NCBI RefSeq assembly: GCF_001435525.1
Contig: NZ_AZDP01000118.1
Coordinates: 13,812-77,811 of the forward strand
Origin: Levilactobacillus koreensis JCM 16448
Lineage (GTDB): Bacteria; Bacillota; Bacilli; Lactobacillales; Lactobacillaceae
Reading direction: 5' to 3'
Length of the DNA: 64,000 nucleotides
The position numbers and the translations under genes were made by a program. How positions within the stretch are numbered: the first letter of the stretch is position 1; every line of letters begins with the position of its first letter. Below, piece by piece: positions 9,346-18,731 of this stretch. The notes beneath the pieces are model-generated. The model made no database searches. It saw nothing but the letters and a program-made list of their open reading frames with translations, and was not told the origin of the DNA.

Positions 9346-10296
9346 TCACCTCTCCCAAAATGGTCCAAAAATCAGTGTCCACCATGCCGACGCTTTATTA
9401 CGAAATTTATATTGTTTACTAAGAGTGTACGGTATAATGACGGATAAAATATCCACCCTCAATCCACTCATTTGTTCTTTATAGTTATTCCTTTGTTCAC
9501 TCTTTTTTATTACATTGTAGAGATTATTTGCTGTAATAGCATAATGACTTTTCGCAGCGTTCTTCACAACATTATTCTCACCACGGACACTATTTCGAAT
9601 GCGCTTAACAGTTCTATATTCATCACAATACTTTTGTACTTCACCATTTTTATTTCTTGTCAGAGAATCATTTCGTCTTATGTAATGATAAGACTTTGGT
9701 GACTTTATAAAAAAGCCTTGATTACAGAACACTGAATATTGGACAACAAACTCCAAATCCTCACTCAATACCGCATTCTCATCAAAACTAATATTATTTT
9801 CTCTTATAATTTCGAGCTTAAAAATCTTATTCCATAAGTAACCAGAGACTAAATTCAATCCTAAAACTTCACATAGCAGCTCATCATGTGAAAGATTCTG
9901 AATAGCACTTCCCCTAGCTACTACTTCTTGCTCTGAACTTGTAAAACTGGAAACTCCTATATCGGAGTTTCCAAGATTATTCATCAAATTTTCAAAATGA
10001 TACTTTTCAATCCAATCATCACTGTCAATAAAGGTTACCCATGGCGTAGTAACATGTGCCAAGCCCATATTTCTTGCCGCAGAAGCTCCCTTCTTCTGAG
10101 AATAATTATTATATAAATGGAAGCGACTGTCTTTTTCGACCCATTTCTGACAAAGGGCATTACTACCATCAGTTGAACCATCATCAACAATAATTACCAA
10201 GAAATCCTTAAAAGTTTGCAAGCAAATAGATTTAAAGCATCTGTTCAATGTAGACACACTATTATGCACTGGAACAATTACTGTTAACGCGTTCAT
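9346..10296 (-). CDS. Family-2 glycosyltransferase (GT-A), locus A
   Basis: This 316-residue protein begins with TVIVPVHNSVSTLNRC, continues with LQTFKDFLVIIVDDGSTDGS (about 25-45) and has FIDSDDW near 90, all hallmarks of GT2. A later SEDLEF motif is the usual catalytic-region acidic cluster. An AAAGGTG element 4 bases upstream supports the ATG at 10296. It lies between the DUF4422 gene and the GT4 gene in one run. Sugar specificity is unknown. Confidence 0.9.
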   Translation of the reverse strand: MNALTVIVPVHNSVSTLNRCFKSICLQTFKDFLVIIVDDGSTDGSNALCQKWVEKDSRFHLYNNYSQKKGASAARNMGLAHVTTPWVTFIDSDDWIEKYHFENLMNNLGNSDIGVSSFTSSEQEVVARGSAIQNLSHDELLCEVLGLNLVSGYLWNKIFKLEIIRENNISFDENAVLSEDLEFVVQYSVFCNQGFFIKSPKSYHYIRRNDSLTRNKNGEVQKYCDEYRTVKRIRNSVRGENNVVKNAAKSHYAITANNLYNVIKKSEQRNNYKEQMSGLRVDILSVIIPYTLSKQYKFRNKASAWWTLIFGPFWER

Positions 10297-10314
10297 AAGT
10301 CACCTTTACCTATC

Positions 10315-11100
10315 TCATTCGAAATGAGTCTTTTCATCTTTACCAAACTTTCTTAACATAAAATGATAGGCTTTACTTCCAAGATGTTTCGGTCCTAACT
10401 GATTCCAAGGAACCTCTTCATACGAAATATTATTTTGATCAATCCAAACATCCAATAATAACTCGGCTAAATATCCAAAAACCCTTTTTTCTTGCACAGA
10501 GTAATTTGAAATATCAATTGTATTCTCTAAGGTTTGGAGCAATCCAAATAACCAGCCACAATAAGCATCAAACAGTTTTTTTCTCATAATAAACATATTA
10601 AACATATGTGCACTACGGCGTGACATAACTCGATCAAAACTTGAAAGATACGCAGGATTACGTTGCGCAATAATCTTTCTCAACTCAATCAATGGTAAGC
10701 TGTGGTGAGCATGTACATAGTGAGAATAGTTCGTTTCAATATAATAATGCCTTTTGTACGGTACTACAAGGCTTTTCTTTTGCAAAAGCCTATCAACTTC
10801 ATCCATGCTGAGAACATTCTTTAACCCATTTTTCATATAACCATCAAAAAAGTATCTACGATAATGTACTAATCCGATTGCCTCTACTCCAGAAAGATTC
10901 TTCCATGCCCAATACATCGCAGTCAACTCATTGTAATTAGGATTCTTATTCGAAATATTGTCTCCAAAATCATCTCGCTGATACTCTATACTCGCTCTAT
11001 AGTTTCTTACCGCTCCAACTAATACCGGTAAATAAAGCCCTTTATCCTCTGGCATTGCAAACTTTTTGTGAGTTGCTACCAATATTTTTGTTTTAACCAC
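10315..11100 (-). CDS. DUF4422 glycosyltransferase, locus A
   Basis: This 261-residue protein matches the DUF4422 pattern: KILVATHKKF at the start, NPNYNELTAMYWAWKN near residues 55-70 and VGLVHYRRYF shortly after, with a MFIMRKKLFDAY segment later. Proteins with this domain in capsule and EPS loci are galactosyl- or galactofuranosyl-type transferases. Its position right after the priming transferase makes it a candidate for adding the second sugar. The start is a GTG at 11100; a GGGG element lies 5 bases upstream. A 163-base spacer with a hairpin separates it from the priming transferase. Confidence 0.85.
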   Translation of the reverse strand: MVKTKILVATHKKFAMPEDKGLYLPVLVGAVRNYRASIEYQRDDFGDNISNKNPNYNELTAMYWAWKNLSGVEAIGLVHYRRYFFDGYMKNGLKNVLSMDEVDRLLQKKSLVVPYKRHYYIETNYSHYVHAHHSLPLIELRKIIAQRNPAYLSSFDRVMSRRSAHMFNMFIMRKKLFDAYCGWLFGLLQTLENTIDISNYSVQEKRVFGYLAELLLDVWIDQNNISYEEVPWNQLGPKHLGSKAYHFMLRKFGKDEKTHFE

Positions 11101-11227
11101 GAATACCCCGCTCTCTAAAAAAATTTCAACTGAAGCATTCTCAAACTAGTATTTACAATTACTGTTCAATACGTATAAACATTAATCCTACAATCCTATG
11201 TTCCAACGTAATCTTATAAGACAACTA

Positions 11228-11251
11228 AAGCGTGTCATCTATGGCACGCTT
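11228..11251 (-). terminator. Intercistronic hairpin between priming transferase and DUF4422 gene
   Basis: Nine-base arms (11228-11236 and 11243-11251, one G-U pair) enclose a 6-base loop. On the minus strand the stem is followed by TTTAGTTG, a weak U-tract. It lies in the only long gap (163 bases) inside locus A, so it could partly terminate or process the transcript after the regulatory and priming genes. The rest of the gap shows nothing further. Confidence 0.45.
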
Positions 11252-11263
11252 CTTTGGGTGAAC

Positions 11264-11950
11264 TTAGTAAGCGCCCTTTCGACTAAAGATATTTATTAGA
11301 TTCTTTATTATTATTTTAAAATCAAATGTTATACAAGCATTTTCAATATACTTCATTTCAATATTTGCTCGTTCAGGATAACCTATCATACTTCGGCCAC
11401 TTGCTTGCCACAATCCCATCGCACCGGGTTTTACAGATAATAACTTTCTTGAGTCATATTCGACCAGTTCTGGCTCTACAACTGGTCGAGGCCCAACTAA
11501 ACTCATGTCTCCTCTTAAAATGTTTATAAATTGAGGGATTTCATCAATCGATGTTTCACGCAATATTCTACCCATTTTAGTAATTCTAGGATCGTCTTGC
11601 GGCTCTAATTTAAAATTGTTTGCCACATACTTTTTATATAAATCTTCATTTTCTTTCAATTTTTTATCAGCATCTACTACCATCGATCTGAACTTATACA
11701 TTTTAAACTTTCTACCATTCAAGCCCATTCTTACTTGTCCATAAAACATCGGCCCTTGATTACTTGCATCCAGAGAGTCAATAATCCACACCACAAGAAA
11801 AATGGGACTTAAAAAAATAAGAGCTAAAATGGACACCAAAATATCAAAGAATCTCTTAAAAAAGATATACGATTTCGAATAACTAGTTCCCGTCTGTATT
11901 TCAAAATCCATCTTTTTAGTTTCAATATCAGTTTTTGTATTCACTTCCAT
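11264..11950 (-). CDS. Priming undecaprenyl-phosphate sugar-1-phosphate transferase, locus A
   Basis: This 228-residue protein is a short-form priming transferase (catalytic part of the WbaP/PglC family). It has FKRFFD at 31-36, a membrane segment at about 36-58, KFRSM at 86-90, SIDEIPQ at 134-140 and LVGPRP at 151-156. It starts each repeat unit by moving a sugar phosphate from a UDP-sugar to undecaprenyl phosphate. The stop of the phosphatase gene overlaps its ATG (TAATG). It lacks the long N-terminal membrane domain of WbaP. Galactose or glucose phosphate is likely, but this cannot be settled here. Confidence 0.93.
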   Translation of the reverse strand: MEVNTKTDIETKKMDFEIQTGTSYSKSYIFFKRFFDILVSILALIFLSPIFLVVWIIDSLDASNQGPMFYGQVRMGLNGRKFKMYKFRSMVVDADKKLKENEDLYKKYVANNFKLEPQDDPRITKMGRILRETSIDEIPQFINILRGDMSLVGPRPVVEPELVEYDSRKLLSVKPGAMGLWQASGRSMIGYPERANIEMKYIENACITFDFKIIIKNLINIFSRKGAY

Positions 11951-12732
11951 TAGAACAACTTAAACCCCCATTTCCTATGAACTGTAGAGATTTTCTGAAT
12001 ATGCGGAACCGCGATAGTTTCACCATTAATGATTGATTTTGCATTATCATTAAATAATTCTGCCTCCCGTAATCCCTCTTTTTTAATCAATTTTTGAAAA
12101 GCATCTGCCATCAAAAAACGTCTACCCTTAAAGTTATGTGCATCCGAAGAAAAAACAAATCCTAATCCTGATTTAATTATTTTTTCTGTTAGCTTTTCTA
12201 CACTATCTCCAAAAACTCCAAGATAGCTACTACTAGTGAGCTGCGTCAAACACCCCATTTGTACAAAATCGTACAATCTATCCGGATCCTTTTGAAATCC
12301 ATGGTTACGCTCTGGATGCGCCAACACTGGCGTAATACCTCGAGCCATCAACTCAAAAATCATGTCCTCAGTATATTCAGGAATGCCACTATGCGGAAAT
12401 TCTAACAATAAGTATCGATTAGTTTCATCCATGAATAGAATATCATCATCATCTAATGCTTTTAACAAGTCACCAGTTAGATGTACTTCTTGCCCAGGAA
12501 AGACCGTCAAGGGAATCCCAGCGTCATTTAATTCATTTTGAAGCTCCCCGGTCTTTCTAATAACGTCAACCTTATGATTTGTGTATTCTCCATCCATATG
12601 ATGTGGCGTTAATAAAATATGCGTAATACCTTGCTTCACAGCATCCTTGGACATCTCTAAAGACATATCCATGTTCTTAGAACCATCGTCAACACCTGGA
12701 AGTATATGACAATGAAGATCAATTAAATCCAA
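11950..12732 (-). CDS. wzb: PHP-type tyrosine-protein phosphatase (CpsB/Wzb)
   Basis: This 260-residue protein has the PHP metal-binding motifs of CpsB-type phosphatases: DLHCHILPGVDDGS at residues 5-18, TPHHMDGEY near 42, AHPERN near 140 and SSDAHN near 190. It removes phosphate from the tyrosine cluster of the partner kinase encoded just upstream and so controls EPS chain length and output. It is a cytosolic, manganese-dependent enzyme in known cases. The order wzd-wze-wzb-priming transferase is a standard Gram-positive EPS regulatory block. Locus B has no counterpart. Confidence 0.93.
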   Translation of the reverse strand: MDLIDLHCHILPGVDDGSKNMDMSLEMSKDAVKQGITHILLTPHHMDGEYTNHKVDVIRKTGELQNELNDAGIPLTVFPGQEVHLTGDLLKALDDDDILFMDETNRYLLLEFPHSGIPEYTEDMIFELMARGITPVLAHPERNHGFQKDPDRLYDFVQMGCLTQLTSSSYLGVFGDSVEKLTEKIIKSGLGFVFSSDAHNFKGRRFLMADAFQKLIKKEGLREAELFNDNAKSIINGETIAVPHIQKISTVHRKWGFKLF

Positions 12733-12759
12733 AATGTATCACCTACCTCGCACTTGCCA

Positions 12760-13512
12760 CTAGTCTTTACTAGTCTTTTCAGCTCCATAATAGCCGCCAC
12801 CGTAGTAACTGCCACCATAATAACCTTCTGACTTCTGTGCAGTAACTCGATTCATAACAGCGCCCAGAATATTAGCATGTACCGTTTCAAGCATTTTTTT
12901 TGCGCGACGAACCCCATTTTTATCTGCAATACCTTGAGGAACTACTAAAATTGTTCCATCAACTCTCGCTGCTAAAAGCTGTGAGTCTGTAACCGTATTT
13001 ACCGGAGGAGCATCCAGAATTAATAAATCATATTTATCGGTAAGTTCCTTAATTAATGTGTTAATACGACTACTTCCCAATAATTCAGCTGGATTTGGAG
13101 GAACTGGACCACTCGTAATCACATATAAATTTTGCACCATAGTTGGTTGAATAATCTCATCCAGAGATGCATTACCAGACAAATAATTTGTGAGGCCCTT
13201 ACGGTTACTAACGTCAAACGTTCTGTGAATAGTTGGACGGCGTAAATCCGAATCTACCAAAATTACGCGATTCCCCTGATCAGCCCAAGTTACCGCCATA
13301 TTGTTACTAACAGTTGATTTCCCTTCAGATGGCTCTGATGACGTAAAAAGAATCGATTTCAAATCACTATCAACTGATGAGAATTGAATATTAGTTCGAA
13401 TCGTCTTGAACTGTTCCGCAATCATACCTGAAGGATCTGTGTAAGTAACAAGTCCAACACCATATTTTAAACTTGTATCCTCTAATTTCTTCTTGCGATT
13501 AAATAACGACAT
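12760..13512 (-). CDS. wze: BY-type tyrosine autokinase (CpsD/Wze)
   Basis: The protein has a bacterial tyrosine-kinase P-loop at about residues 59-67 (SSEPSEGKST), Walker A' at 84-90 (ILVDSD), Walker B at 163-169 (LLILDAP), and a C-terminal tyrosine cluster (231, 232, 236, 237, 241, 242) in YYGGSYYGGGYYG. Together with the membrane activator upstream it forms the split Gram-positive BY-kinase that tunes polymerisation and export. I chose the ATG at 13512 (250 residues) with AGGTGA six bases upstream; the in-frame GTG at 13518 lies inside that site. It sits 10 bases after wzd. Confidence 0.94.
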   Translation of the reverse strand: MSLFNRKKKLEDTSLKYGVGLVTYTDPSGMIAEQFKTIRTNIQFSSVDSDLKSILFTSSEPSEGKSTVSNNMAVTWADQGNRVILVDSDLRRPTIHRTFDVSNRKGLTNYLSGNASLDEIIQPTMVQNLYVITSGPVPPNPAELLGSSRINTLIKELTDKYDLLILDAPPVNTVTDSQLLAARVDGTILVVPQGIADKNGVRRAKKMLETVHANILGAVMNRVTAQKSEGYYGGSYYGGGYYGAEKTSKD

Positions 13513-13522
13513 TACCACTCAC

Positions 13523-14311
13523 CTACACTCTCTTTCTACGACGTGGTTCTACATCACCGGCATCATCCGTCACTAATACATCACGTTTTTGATGACGACT
13601 AATTCTCTTTTTTACTTCTTTATCATCAATTTCTGATACAATTCCCAAACTTGTTAATTCTAAATCATCGGTCAAAAATGACTCATTTGTAACTGTACGA
13701 TCTGTTATTTCACGTATTAGTGCTATCCCAACTCCGAGGATAATTCCGGCAATTAGTCCAACTAATAGATTGAGTTTTTTTCGCGGACTTACCGCTGAAT
13801 AGTCCGGAGTGGCTTTAGAAACTATTGAAACATTATTAACACTCATCATTTTCACAACTTTTTTCTTAAATACTTCAGCAGTTTTATTGGCTATAACTGC
13901 AGCAGTTTTTGCATCCGCAGCTTTAACTGAAACAGAGAAGACCTGAGAATTCTGTTGATTACTGATTGAAATTGACTTCTTTAAAGAGTCCATTGAACCA
14001 GGGTACCCTGGGTAATCTCGGACTACTTTATTTACATCCTTCAGCACCGTTGGACTAGTAATTACATCCTTATATGTACTAATCATTTGAACATCTGCTT
14101 GAACTTGTTGATACTGAGCCCCTTGCATTTCAGCTGACAATTTTCGGTTAACCAAAATCTCTGTAGTTGCCTGATACTTCGGCGTCATCACAAAGAAAGT
14201 CACAAAAACTGACGCCAGAAATACTACCAACGTCGTAATCCAAATTGCTTTTATATGTTTGCGTAAAATACCAAAAATCTGCATTACGCTAATTGTCTGT
14301 TCTGAATCCAT
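13523..14311 (-). CDS. wzd: Wzz/CpsC-type chain-length regulator and kinase activator
   Basis: This 262-residue protein has two membrane segments (about 22-42 and 181-199), an extracellular Wzz domain between them, and a proline-containing VSPRKK motif just before the second segment, as is usual in polysaccharide co-polymerases. The cytosolic tail (about 200-262) would activate the kinase encoded next. I chose the ATG at 14311 because GGAGG lies 5-6 bases upstream; an in-frame TTG at 14323 overlaps that site. It is the first gene of locus A, behind a leader of about 200 bases. GC content rises slightly here compared with the glycosyltransferase genes. Confidence 0.93.
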   Translation of the reverse strand: MDSEQTISVMQIFGILRKHIKAIWITTLVVFLASVFVTFFVMTPKYQATTEILVNRKLSAEMQGAQYQQVQADVQMISTYKDVITSPTVLKDVNKVVRDYPGYPGSMDSLKKSISISNQQNSQVFSVSVKAADAKTAAVIANKTAEVFKKKVVKMMSVNNVSIVSKATPDYSAVSPRKKLNLLVGLIAGIILGVGIALIREITDRTVTNESFLTDDLELTSLGIVSEIDDKEVKKRISRHQKRDVLVTDDAGDVEPRRRKRV

Positions 14312-14399
14312 ACTTTCCTCCAATGCGGTGTAAGGTAAAAAAATTTACCAACCTGTCTAATTAGCTATTCTAACCCCAAATACTAACTACAGTGCCACG

Positions 14400-14423
14400 T
14401 AAAAACGGCGCTAAATACGCCGT
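14400..14423 (-). terminator. Attenuator-like hairpin in the locus A leader
   Basis: Arms 14418-14423 and 14405-14410 form a GC-rich 6-base stem (ACGGCG/CGCCGT) with a 7-base loop. On the minus strand a run of Ts follows directly. That is the shape of an intrinsic terminator. It lies downstream of the promoter at 14530 and upstream of wzd, so it would sit in the 5' untranslated leader and could attenuate the operon. Confidence 0.5.
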
Positions 14424-14450
14424 AAACATACAAAATGATAGCACCAATGG

Positions 14451-14573
14451 TAGTTAACCGCAAGAACAGATTTTACATTAACTTTAATCTTCTTTAGGCT
14501 TCCTACGACTTCTTAAACTTCCCTTCACCATTATACTATAGCTTGGGCCCTTTGATTAAGACAATCTCGTTAC
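14451..14573 (-). promoter_or_regulatory. EPS locus A promoter and conserved leader block
   Basis: A perfect -10 box TATAAT lies at 14530-14535 on the minus strand, with no good -35 box, which suggests an activator. The block aligns without gaps to 32506-32628 in front of locus B. Shared in both are the -10 region, GTAACG 32 bases upstream of it (here 14568-14573), TTAAT between these, and CGGTTAACTA exactly 69 bases downstream of the -10 (here 14451-14460). The transcript leader to wzd would be about 200 bases. The remaining gap sequence between 14324 and 14400 shows nothing clear. Confidence 0.65.
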
Positions 14574-14637
14574 GGTTTTTATGATAGATTTAAGCTTTTA
14601 ACTACTCTTGCGTTCGGATTTTTTCGCATATAAAAAA

Positions 14638-14670
14638 GTCTGCCCTACACTATTCGTGTGTCTGGCAGAC
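14638..14670 (-). terminator. Rho-independent terminator ending locus B (after LCP1)
   Basis: GTCTGCC/GGCAGAC arms (14638-14644 and 14664-14670) with an inner ACAC/GTGT stem are followed on the minus strand by six Ts (14632-14637). It separates locus B from the locus A promoter. A matching terminator with the same outer stem type lies after LCP2 at 32691-32727. Confidence 0.85.
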
Positions 14671-14687
14671 CCCATTGTATTCTTCTT

Positions 14688-14756
14688 TTAACAACCACCG
14701 CATAAATCATTATTGGTACCGCTACCACTATTAACGGTGTTTGTCGCTTGATGCAT
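14688..14756 (-). CDS. Tiny ORF, 22 residues, ending in DLCGGC (uncertain)
   Basis: An ATG at 14756 opens a 22-codon frame rich in Asn, Ser, Gly and Thr with two cysteines in the last four positions (CGGC). It begins directly at the stop of the 28-codon frame upstream (TAAATG) and stops 17 bases before the terminator stem. The ribosome binding site is weak (GAAGAG). I do not recognise a family. The exact fit between the LCP1 gene and the terminator is the only support; it may be chance. Confidence 0.3.
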   Translation of the reverse strand: MHQATNTVNSGSGTNNDLCGGC

Positions 14757-14843
14757 TTATTGCTCTTCAGAAAGTTTCTTCAAACATAATTTGACTCGTT
14801 TCAGTCGTAGCTCGTAACCTCGTAGTTCGGGTTCTGAATTCAT
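14757..14843 (-). CDS. Tiny ORF, 28 residues, basic amphipathic (uncertain)
   Basis: An ATG at 14843 opens a 28-codon frame that is acidic at its start and then basic (ELRLKRVKLCLKKLSEEQ), with a possible amphipathic helix and one cysteine. It lies 31 bases downstream of LCP1 and abuts the 22-codon frame. No clear ribosome binding site precedes it. I do not recognise it. It could be a fragment of a decayed gene. Confidence 0.3.
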   Translation of the reverse strand: MNSEPELRGYELRLKRVKLCLKKLSEEQ

Positions 14844-14874
14844 TTATGCATCATGTTGAGTCAAAAACGTACCA

Positions 14875-15858
14875 CTAATCCTCACCAAACGCTGACGGCA
14901 ACGCAATCTTCCCCGTCTCCTTATGTGGCAACGCCAATCCATCCCGCACAAAATCAGTGACCCGCTGCAATTCAGTCTTATTCATGACCTCCATGCTCTG
15001 ACCACCAATCATCTTCCCCGTCCCCTGCAAGTGGGTTTGCTGGATGGCGCCCGTAGCCTTACGGTAATTCTTCACTAACGAGGTCAAATCGCTAAAGGTC
15101 AAGTCGGTCTGTACCTGACTCGACAGCGAACTAATGAAGCTTTGATTCAGCAAGGTCGAAATCGACCCGCTCTGCTTGACCAACGCCATCAAGACCTCCC
15201 GTTGCCGCGTTTGCCGGCCATAGTCACCCAGTGGGTCCTGATACCGCATCCTGGAGTAGGCCAAGGCTCTACTGCCGTTCATATGCAGCTTAACGCCCTT
15301 CTTGAACGTGTAGCCCTCATACGTGAAGCTCAGCGTTGGTGTCACGTTAACACCGCCAATCTTATTGATGACCTTTTCCATGCCGCCCATGTTGATCAGC
15401 GCATAGAAATCAATCGGCACATTTAACATATTCTGCACGGTCGTAATCGTCGTCGCGGCCTGGCCCCAATCATAAGCCGCATTGATTTTCGATGGCGCCA
15501 CGTCCGTGAAGCCCGGAATGCTGACGGCCGTGTCCCGCGGAATACTGGTCATCGTCGTCTTATTCGTGCTTGGGTTAACGGTAATGATCATCATACTGTC
15601 CGTCCGGCCCTTATAGCTCCGGCCGAACTCACCCGTGTCCGTCCCCAGTAACAGGATGGAGATGGGCTTTTTGCCGTTTAATTGGCCGTTCACGTCACGT
15701 TCCTTCGTAATGCCGGCCGACTTAAAGGTCTTGGCTACCGAGCTCTTAATGCTCTGATACCGGACCATCCCGAAGGCCCCCGTGCCCACCAACAATAATA
15801 GAATCACGATTAGAATGGTGTTTCGCACCTTATGCTGCGTCTTTTTTCCATGTTGCAT
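14875..15858 (-). CDS. LCP-family (LytR-CpsA-Psr) glycopolymer ligase, LCP1
   Basis: This 327-residue protein has a short cytosolic N-terminus, one membrane segment at about 13-31 and an extracellular LCP domain. Visible family motifs are ISILLLGTDTGEFGR, GRTDSMMIITVNP, TSIPRDTAV, the NAAYDWGQ segment and YSRMRYQDPLGDYGRQTRQ, whose arginines and aspartates bind the polyprenyl pyrophosphate. LCP enzymes transfer finished glycopolymers from undecaprenyl pyrophosphate to peptidoglycan. It is the last full-size gene of locus B, 52 bases after rmlD, and is a clear paralogue of LCP2 (32743-33810). It probably anchors the locus B polymer. Confidence 0.95.
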   Translation of the reverse strand: MQHGKKTQHKVRNTILIVILLLLVGTGAFGMVRYQSIKSSVAKTFKSAGITKERDVNGQLNGKKPISILLLGTDTGEFGRSYKGRTDSMMIITVNPSTNKTTMTSIPRDTAVSIPGFTDVAPSKINAAYDWGQAATTITTVQNMLNVPIDFYALINMGGMEKVINKIGGVNVTPTLSFTYEGYTFKKGVKLHMNGSRALAYSRMRYQDPLGDYGRQTRQREVLMALVKQSGSISTLLNQSFISSLSSQVQTDLTFSDLTSLVKNYRKATGAIQQTHLQGTGKMIGGQSMEVMNKTELQRVTDFVRDGLALPHKETGKIALPSAFGED

Positions 15859-15910
15859 ATTCCCGCTCCACCTTTCATACTCCCCACAGTATGGGCTTCT
15901 CTATTTGATC

Positions 15911-16753
15911 CTATTTGATCTGTTCTTGAAACTCATGCAGCGCATCCTGCCACGACATGAGTTGGAATCCAGTCGCCTCAGCCTTGTCCAGACTCATGAC
16001 GGAATGCCGCGGCCGGTACGCTTTTTGTGGAAACTGGGTCGACTCGACCGCCTTAATTTTAACGTTCTGGTCCCTCAGAATCTCACACGCAAACTCGTAC
16101 CAGGAACAGCTTCCTTCATTAGATAGCTGATACAAGCCATAAGCCACCTTCTCATTCACGCAGTACAGCATAAATTCTGCCAGGGTGCGGGTCCAAGTCG
16201 GCCGCCCCACCTGATCATTCACCACGTTCAGCTCGCGGTGGGTCTTCGCCAAATTCTGCATCGTGTAGACAAAGTTCTTGCCGTACTCACCAAACACCCA
16301 GGACGTTCTGACGATATAAGCCTTAGTCATCGTCGACTGGACCGCGCGTTCACCCGCTAGTTTGGCCCGACCGTACTCGTTTCTCGGATTGGGCGTATCG
16401 CCTTCTAGGTAGTCCGCCTGATTGGTGCCATCGAAGACATAATCCGTGCTGACATAGACCAGTGTGGCGCCAATCTTCTCGGCCGCAATCGCTAGATTTT
16501 GCGTCCCTTGCACGTTGACCGCCTGATTGATGGTCCGCCCCGGTTCTTCCTCCGCGGCGTCGACCACCGTGAAGGCCGCGCAATCGTACACGACTTCCGG
16601 TTGTTCGCGGGCGAAGAAGCTATCGATCTGCTTGCTATCGGTGATATCCAGTTGAGCGCTGCCAGTCGCCGTATAGGTGATTTTCTTTTCATCCAATAAC
16701 CGGCAGAGTTCTGTCCCCAACTGACCATGGGCTCCCGTTACTAATATTTTCAT
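15911..16753 (-). CDS. rmlD: dTDP-4-dehydrorhamnose reductase
   Basis: RmlD performs the last step of dTDP-L-rhamnose synthesis, reducing dTDP-4-dehydro-L-rhamnose with NAD(P)H. The 280-residue protein has the SDR Rossmann motif GAHGQLGTEL (residues 7-16), VYVSTDYVFDG near 100, the catalytic YGRAK near 128 and RTSWVFGEYG near 150. Length matches the family. It follows rmlB after 71 bases and precedes LCP1. With rmlA, rmlC and rmlB in the same locus it completes the rhamnose pathway. Confidence 0.97.
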   Translation of the reverse strand: MKILVTGAHGQLGTELCRLLDEKKITYTATGSAQLDITDSKQIDSFFAREQPEVVYDCAAFTVVDAAEEEPGRTINQAVNVQGTQNLAIAAEKIGATLVYVSTDYVFDGTNQADYLEGDTPNPRNEYGRAKLAGERAVQSTMTKAYIVRTSWVFGEYGKNFVYTMQNLAKTHRELNVVNDQVGRPTWTRTLAEFMLYCVNEKVAYGLYQLSNEGSCSWYEFACEILRDQNVKIKAVESTQFPQKAYRPRHSVMSLDKAEATGFQLMSWQDALHEFQEQIK

Positions 16754-16824
16754 TTAATTCCCCCATACCTTAGCACGTCTCTCGCACCAGGGCACGATTC
16801 GACGCGCAATTCTCATTCAAAAGT

Positions 16825-17865
<1,041 letters not shown>

Positions 17866-18447
17866 TTAGATTTCACCATAGACAAATGGATTAGTTTTTT
17901 CAAATTCCGTAAACGACGGTTGATTGGCGTCCTTGACCGACGTGATGGCCTGGTCAAAATCGATCGGCCACTGCAGCCCCAGCTCGGGTGTCTTGAAGGA
18001 AAACCCACCATCGGCCGCCGCATCGTAATAATTATCGCACTTGTAGAGAAAATTGACATTCGGCGTTAACGTCACAAAGCCGTGGGCAAACCCTTTTGGC
18101 ACCAACAGCTGACGATGATTGCTGGCAGAAATAATGTAGCCTTCCCACTGCTTATAGGTTGGTGACCCCGCGCGGACATCGACGATTAAATCTAACACCG
18201 CCCCGGAAACAACGCGAATCAGCTTAGTCTGCGCCGCCTTCCCCCGCTGGAAGTGCAGGCCCCGCAAGACCCCCGCCTCGGCCGACAGTGATTGGTTATC
18301 CTGAATGAAGTCAATGTCGATGCCAGCCGCCTTGAAGTCACGGTCCGAATACGTCTCGGTAAAGAAGCCGCGGTGATCACCGAACACGGCTGGCTCGATG
18401 ATTTTCACGTCCTGTAGCTTGGTCGTGGTTACTTTTAGTTTTCCCAT
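17866..18447 (-). CDS. rmlC: dTDP-4-dehydrorhamnose 3,5-epimerase
   Basis: RmlC epimerises the 4-dehydro sugar at C3 and C5 before reduction by RmlD. The protein is a cupin with FGDHRGFFTETY near residue 25, FIQDNQSLSAEAGVLRGLHFQ (about 46-66; it includes the active-site histidine) and VPKGFAHGF near 120. I chose the ATG at 18447 (193 residues) with GGGGG 7 bases upstream; the frame is open further upstream to 18528 but without a site. It follows a 453-base gap that holds a large hairpin. Confidence 0.96.
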   Translation of the reverse strand: MGKLKVTTTKLQDVKIIEPAVFGDHRGFFTETYSDRDFKAAGIDIDFIQDNQSLSAEAGVLRGLHFQRGKAAQTKLIRVVSGAVLDLIVDVRAGSPTYKQWEGYIISASNHRQLLVPKGFAHGFVTLTPNVNFLYKCDNYYDAAADGGFSFKTPELGLQWPIDFDQAITSVKDANQPSFTEFEKTNPFVYGEI

Positions 18448-18731
18448 AGGAATCCCCCCATATAGTAGGTTAGCGCGTGCGAATATGACTTGAGTTTCAA
18501 CTCTAACTGAATCTGACACGTCCTTCAAAGTAGCTTAATACTTCGGATGAAACTGTCCAAATATTATCTGACGACCTCTCAGTTGACCTGAATTTCTCTG
18601 CCAGCTAGGAAGATGACTGTAAAACCTGTTGCCAGTTGGACCGCAAATGGCATGGTACGGCAGGGCTTCAACGACCGTCATGGCAGAACACAATCAGAGC
18701 CGGAGGAGGCCAGGGATGCAGCCAGCCGTGG

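Noticed and set aside
12760-14311. CRISPR array or prophage remnants in the EPS region
   Set aside because: No regularly spaced direct repeats and no phage structural or integrase genes were found anywhere in the window.
15142-15426. Long plus-strand frames opposite LCP, rml and polymerase genes (15142-15426, 17164-17376, 25302-25805 and others)
   Set aside because: These are antisense shadows of GC-rich coding genes without ribosome binding sites.
15901-15920. Direct repeat CTATTTGATC x2 at the rmlD stop
   Set aside because: It is a single 10-base tandem duplication, too short to be an attachment site or a meaningful repeat.
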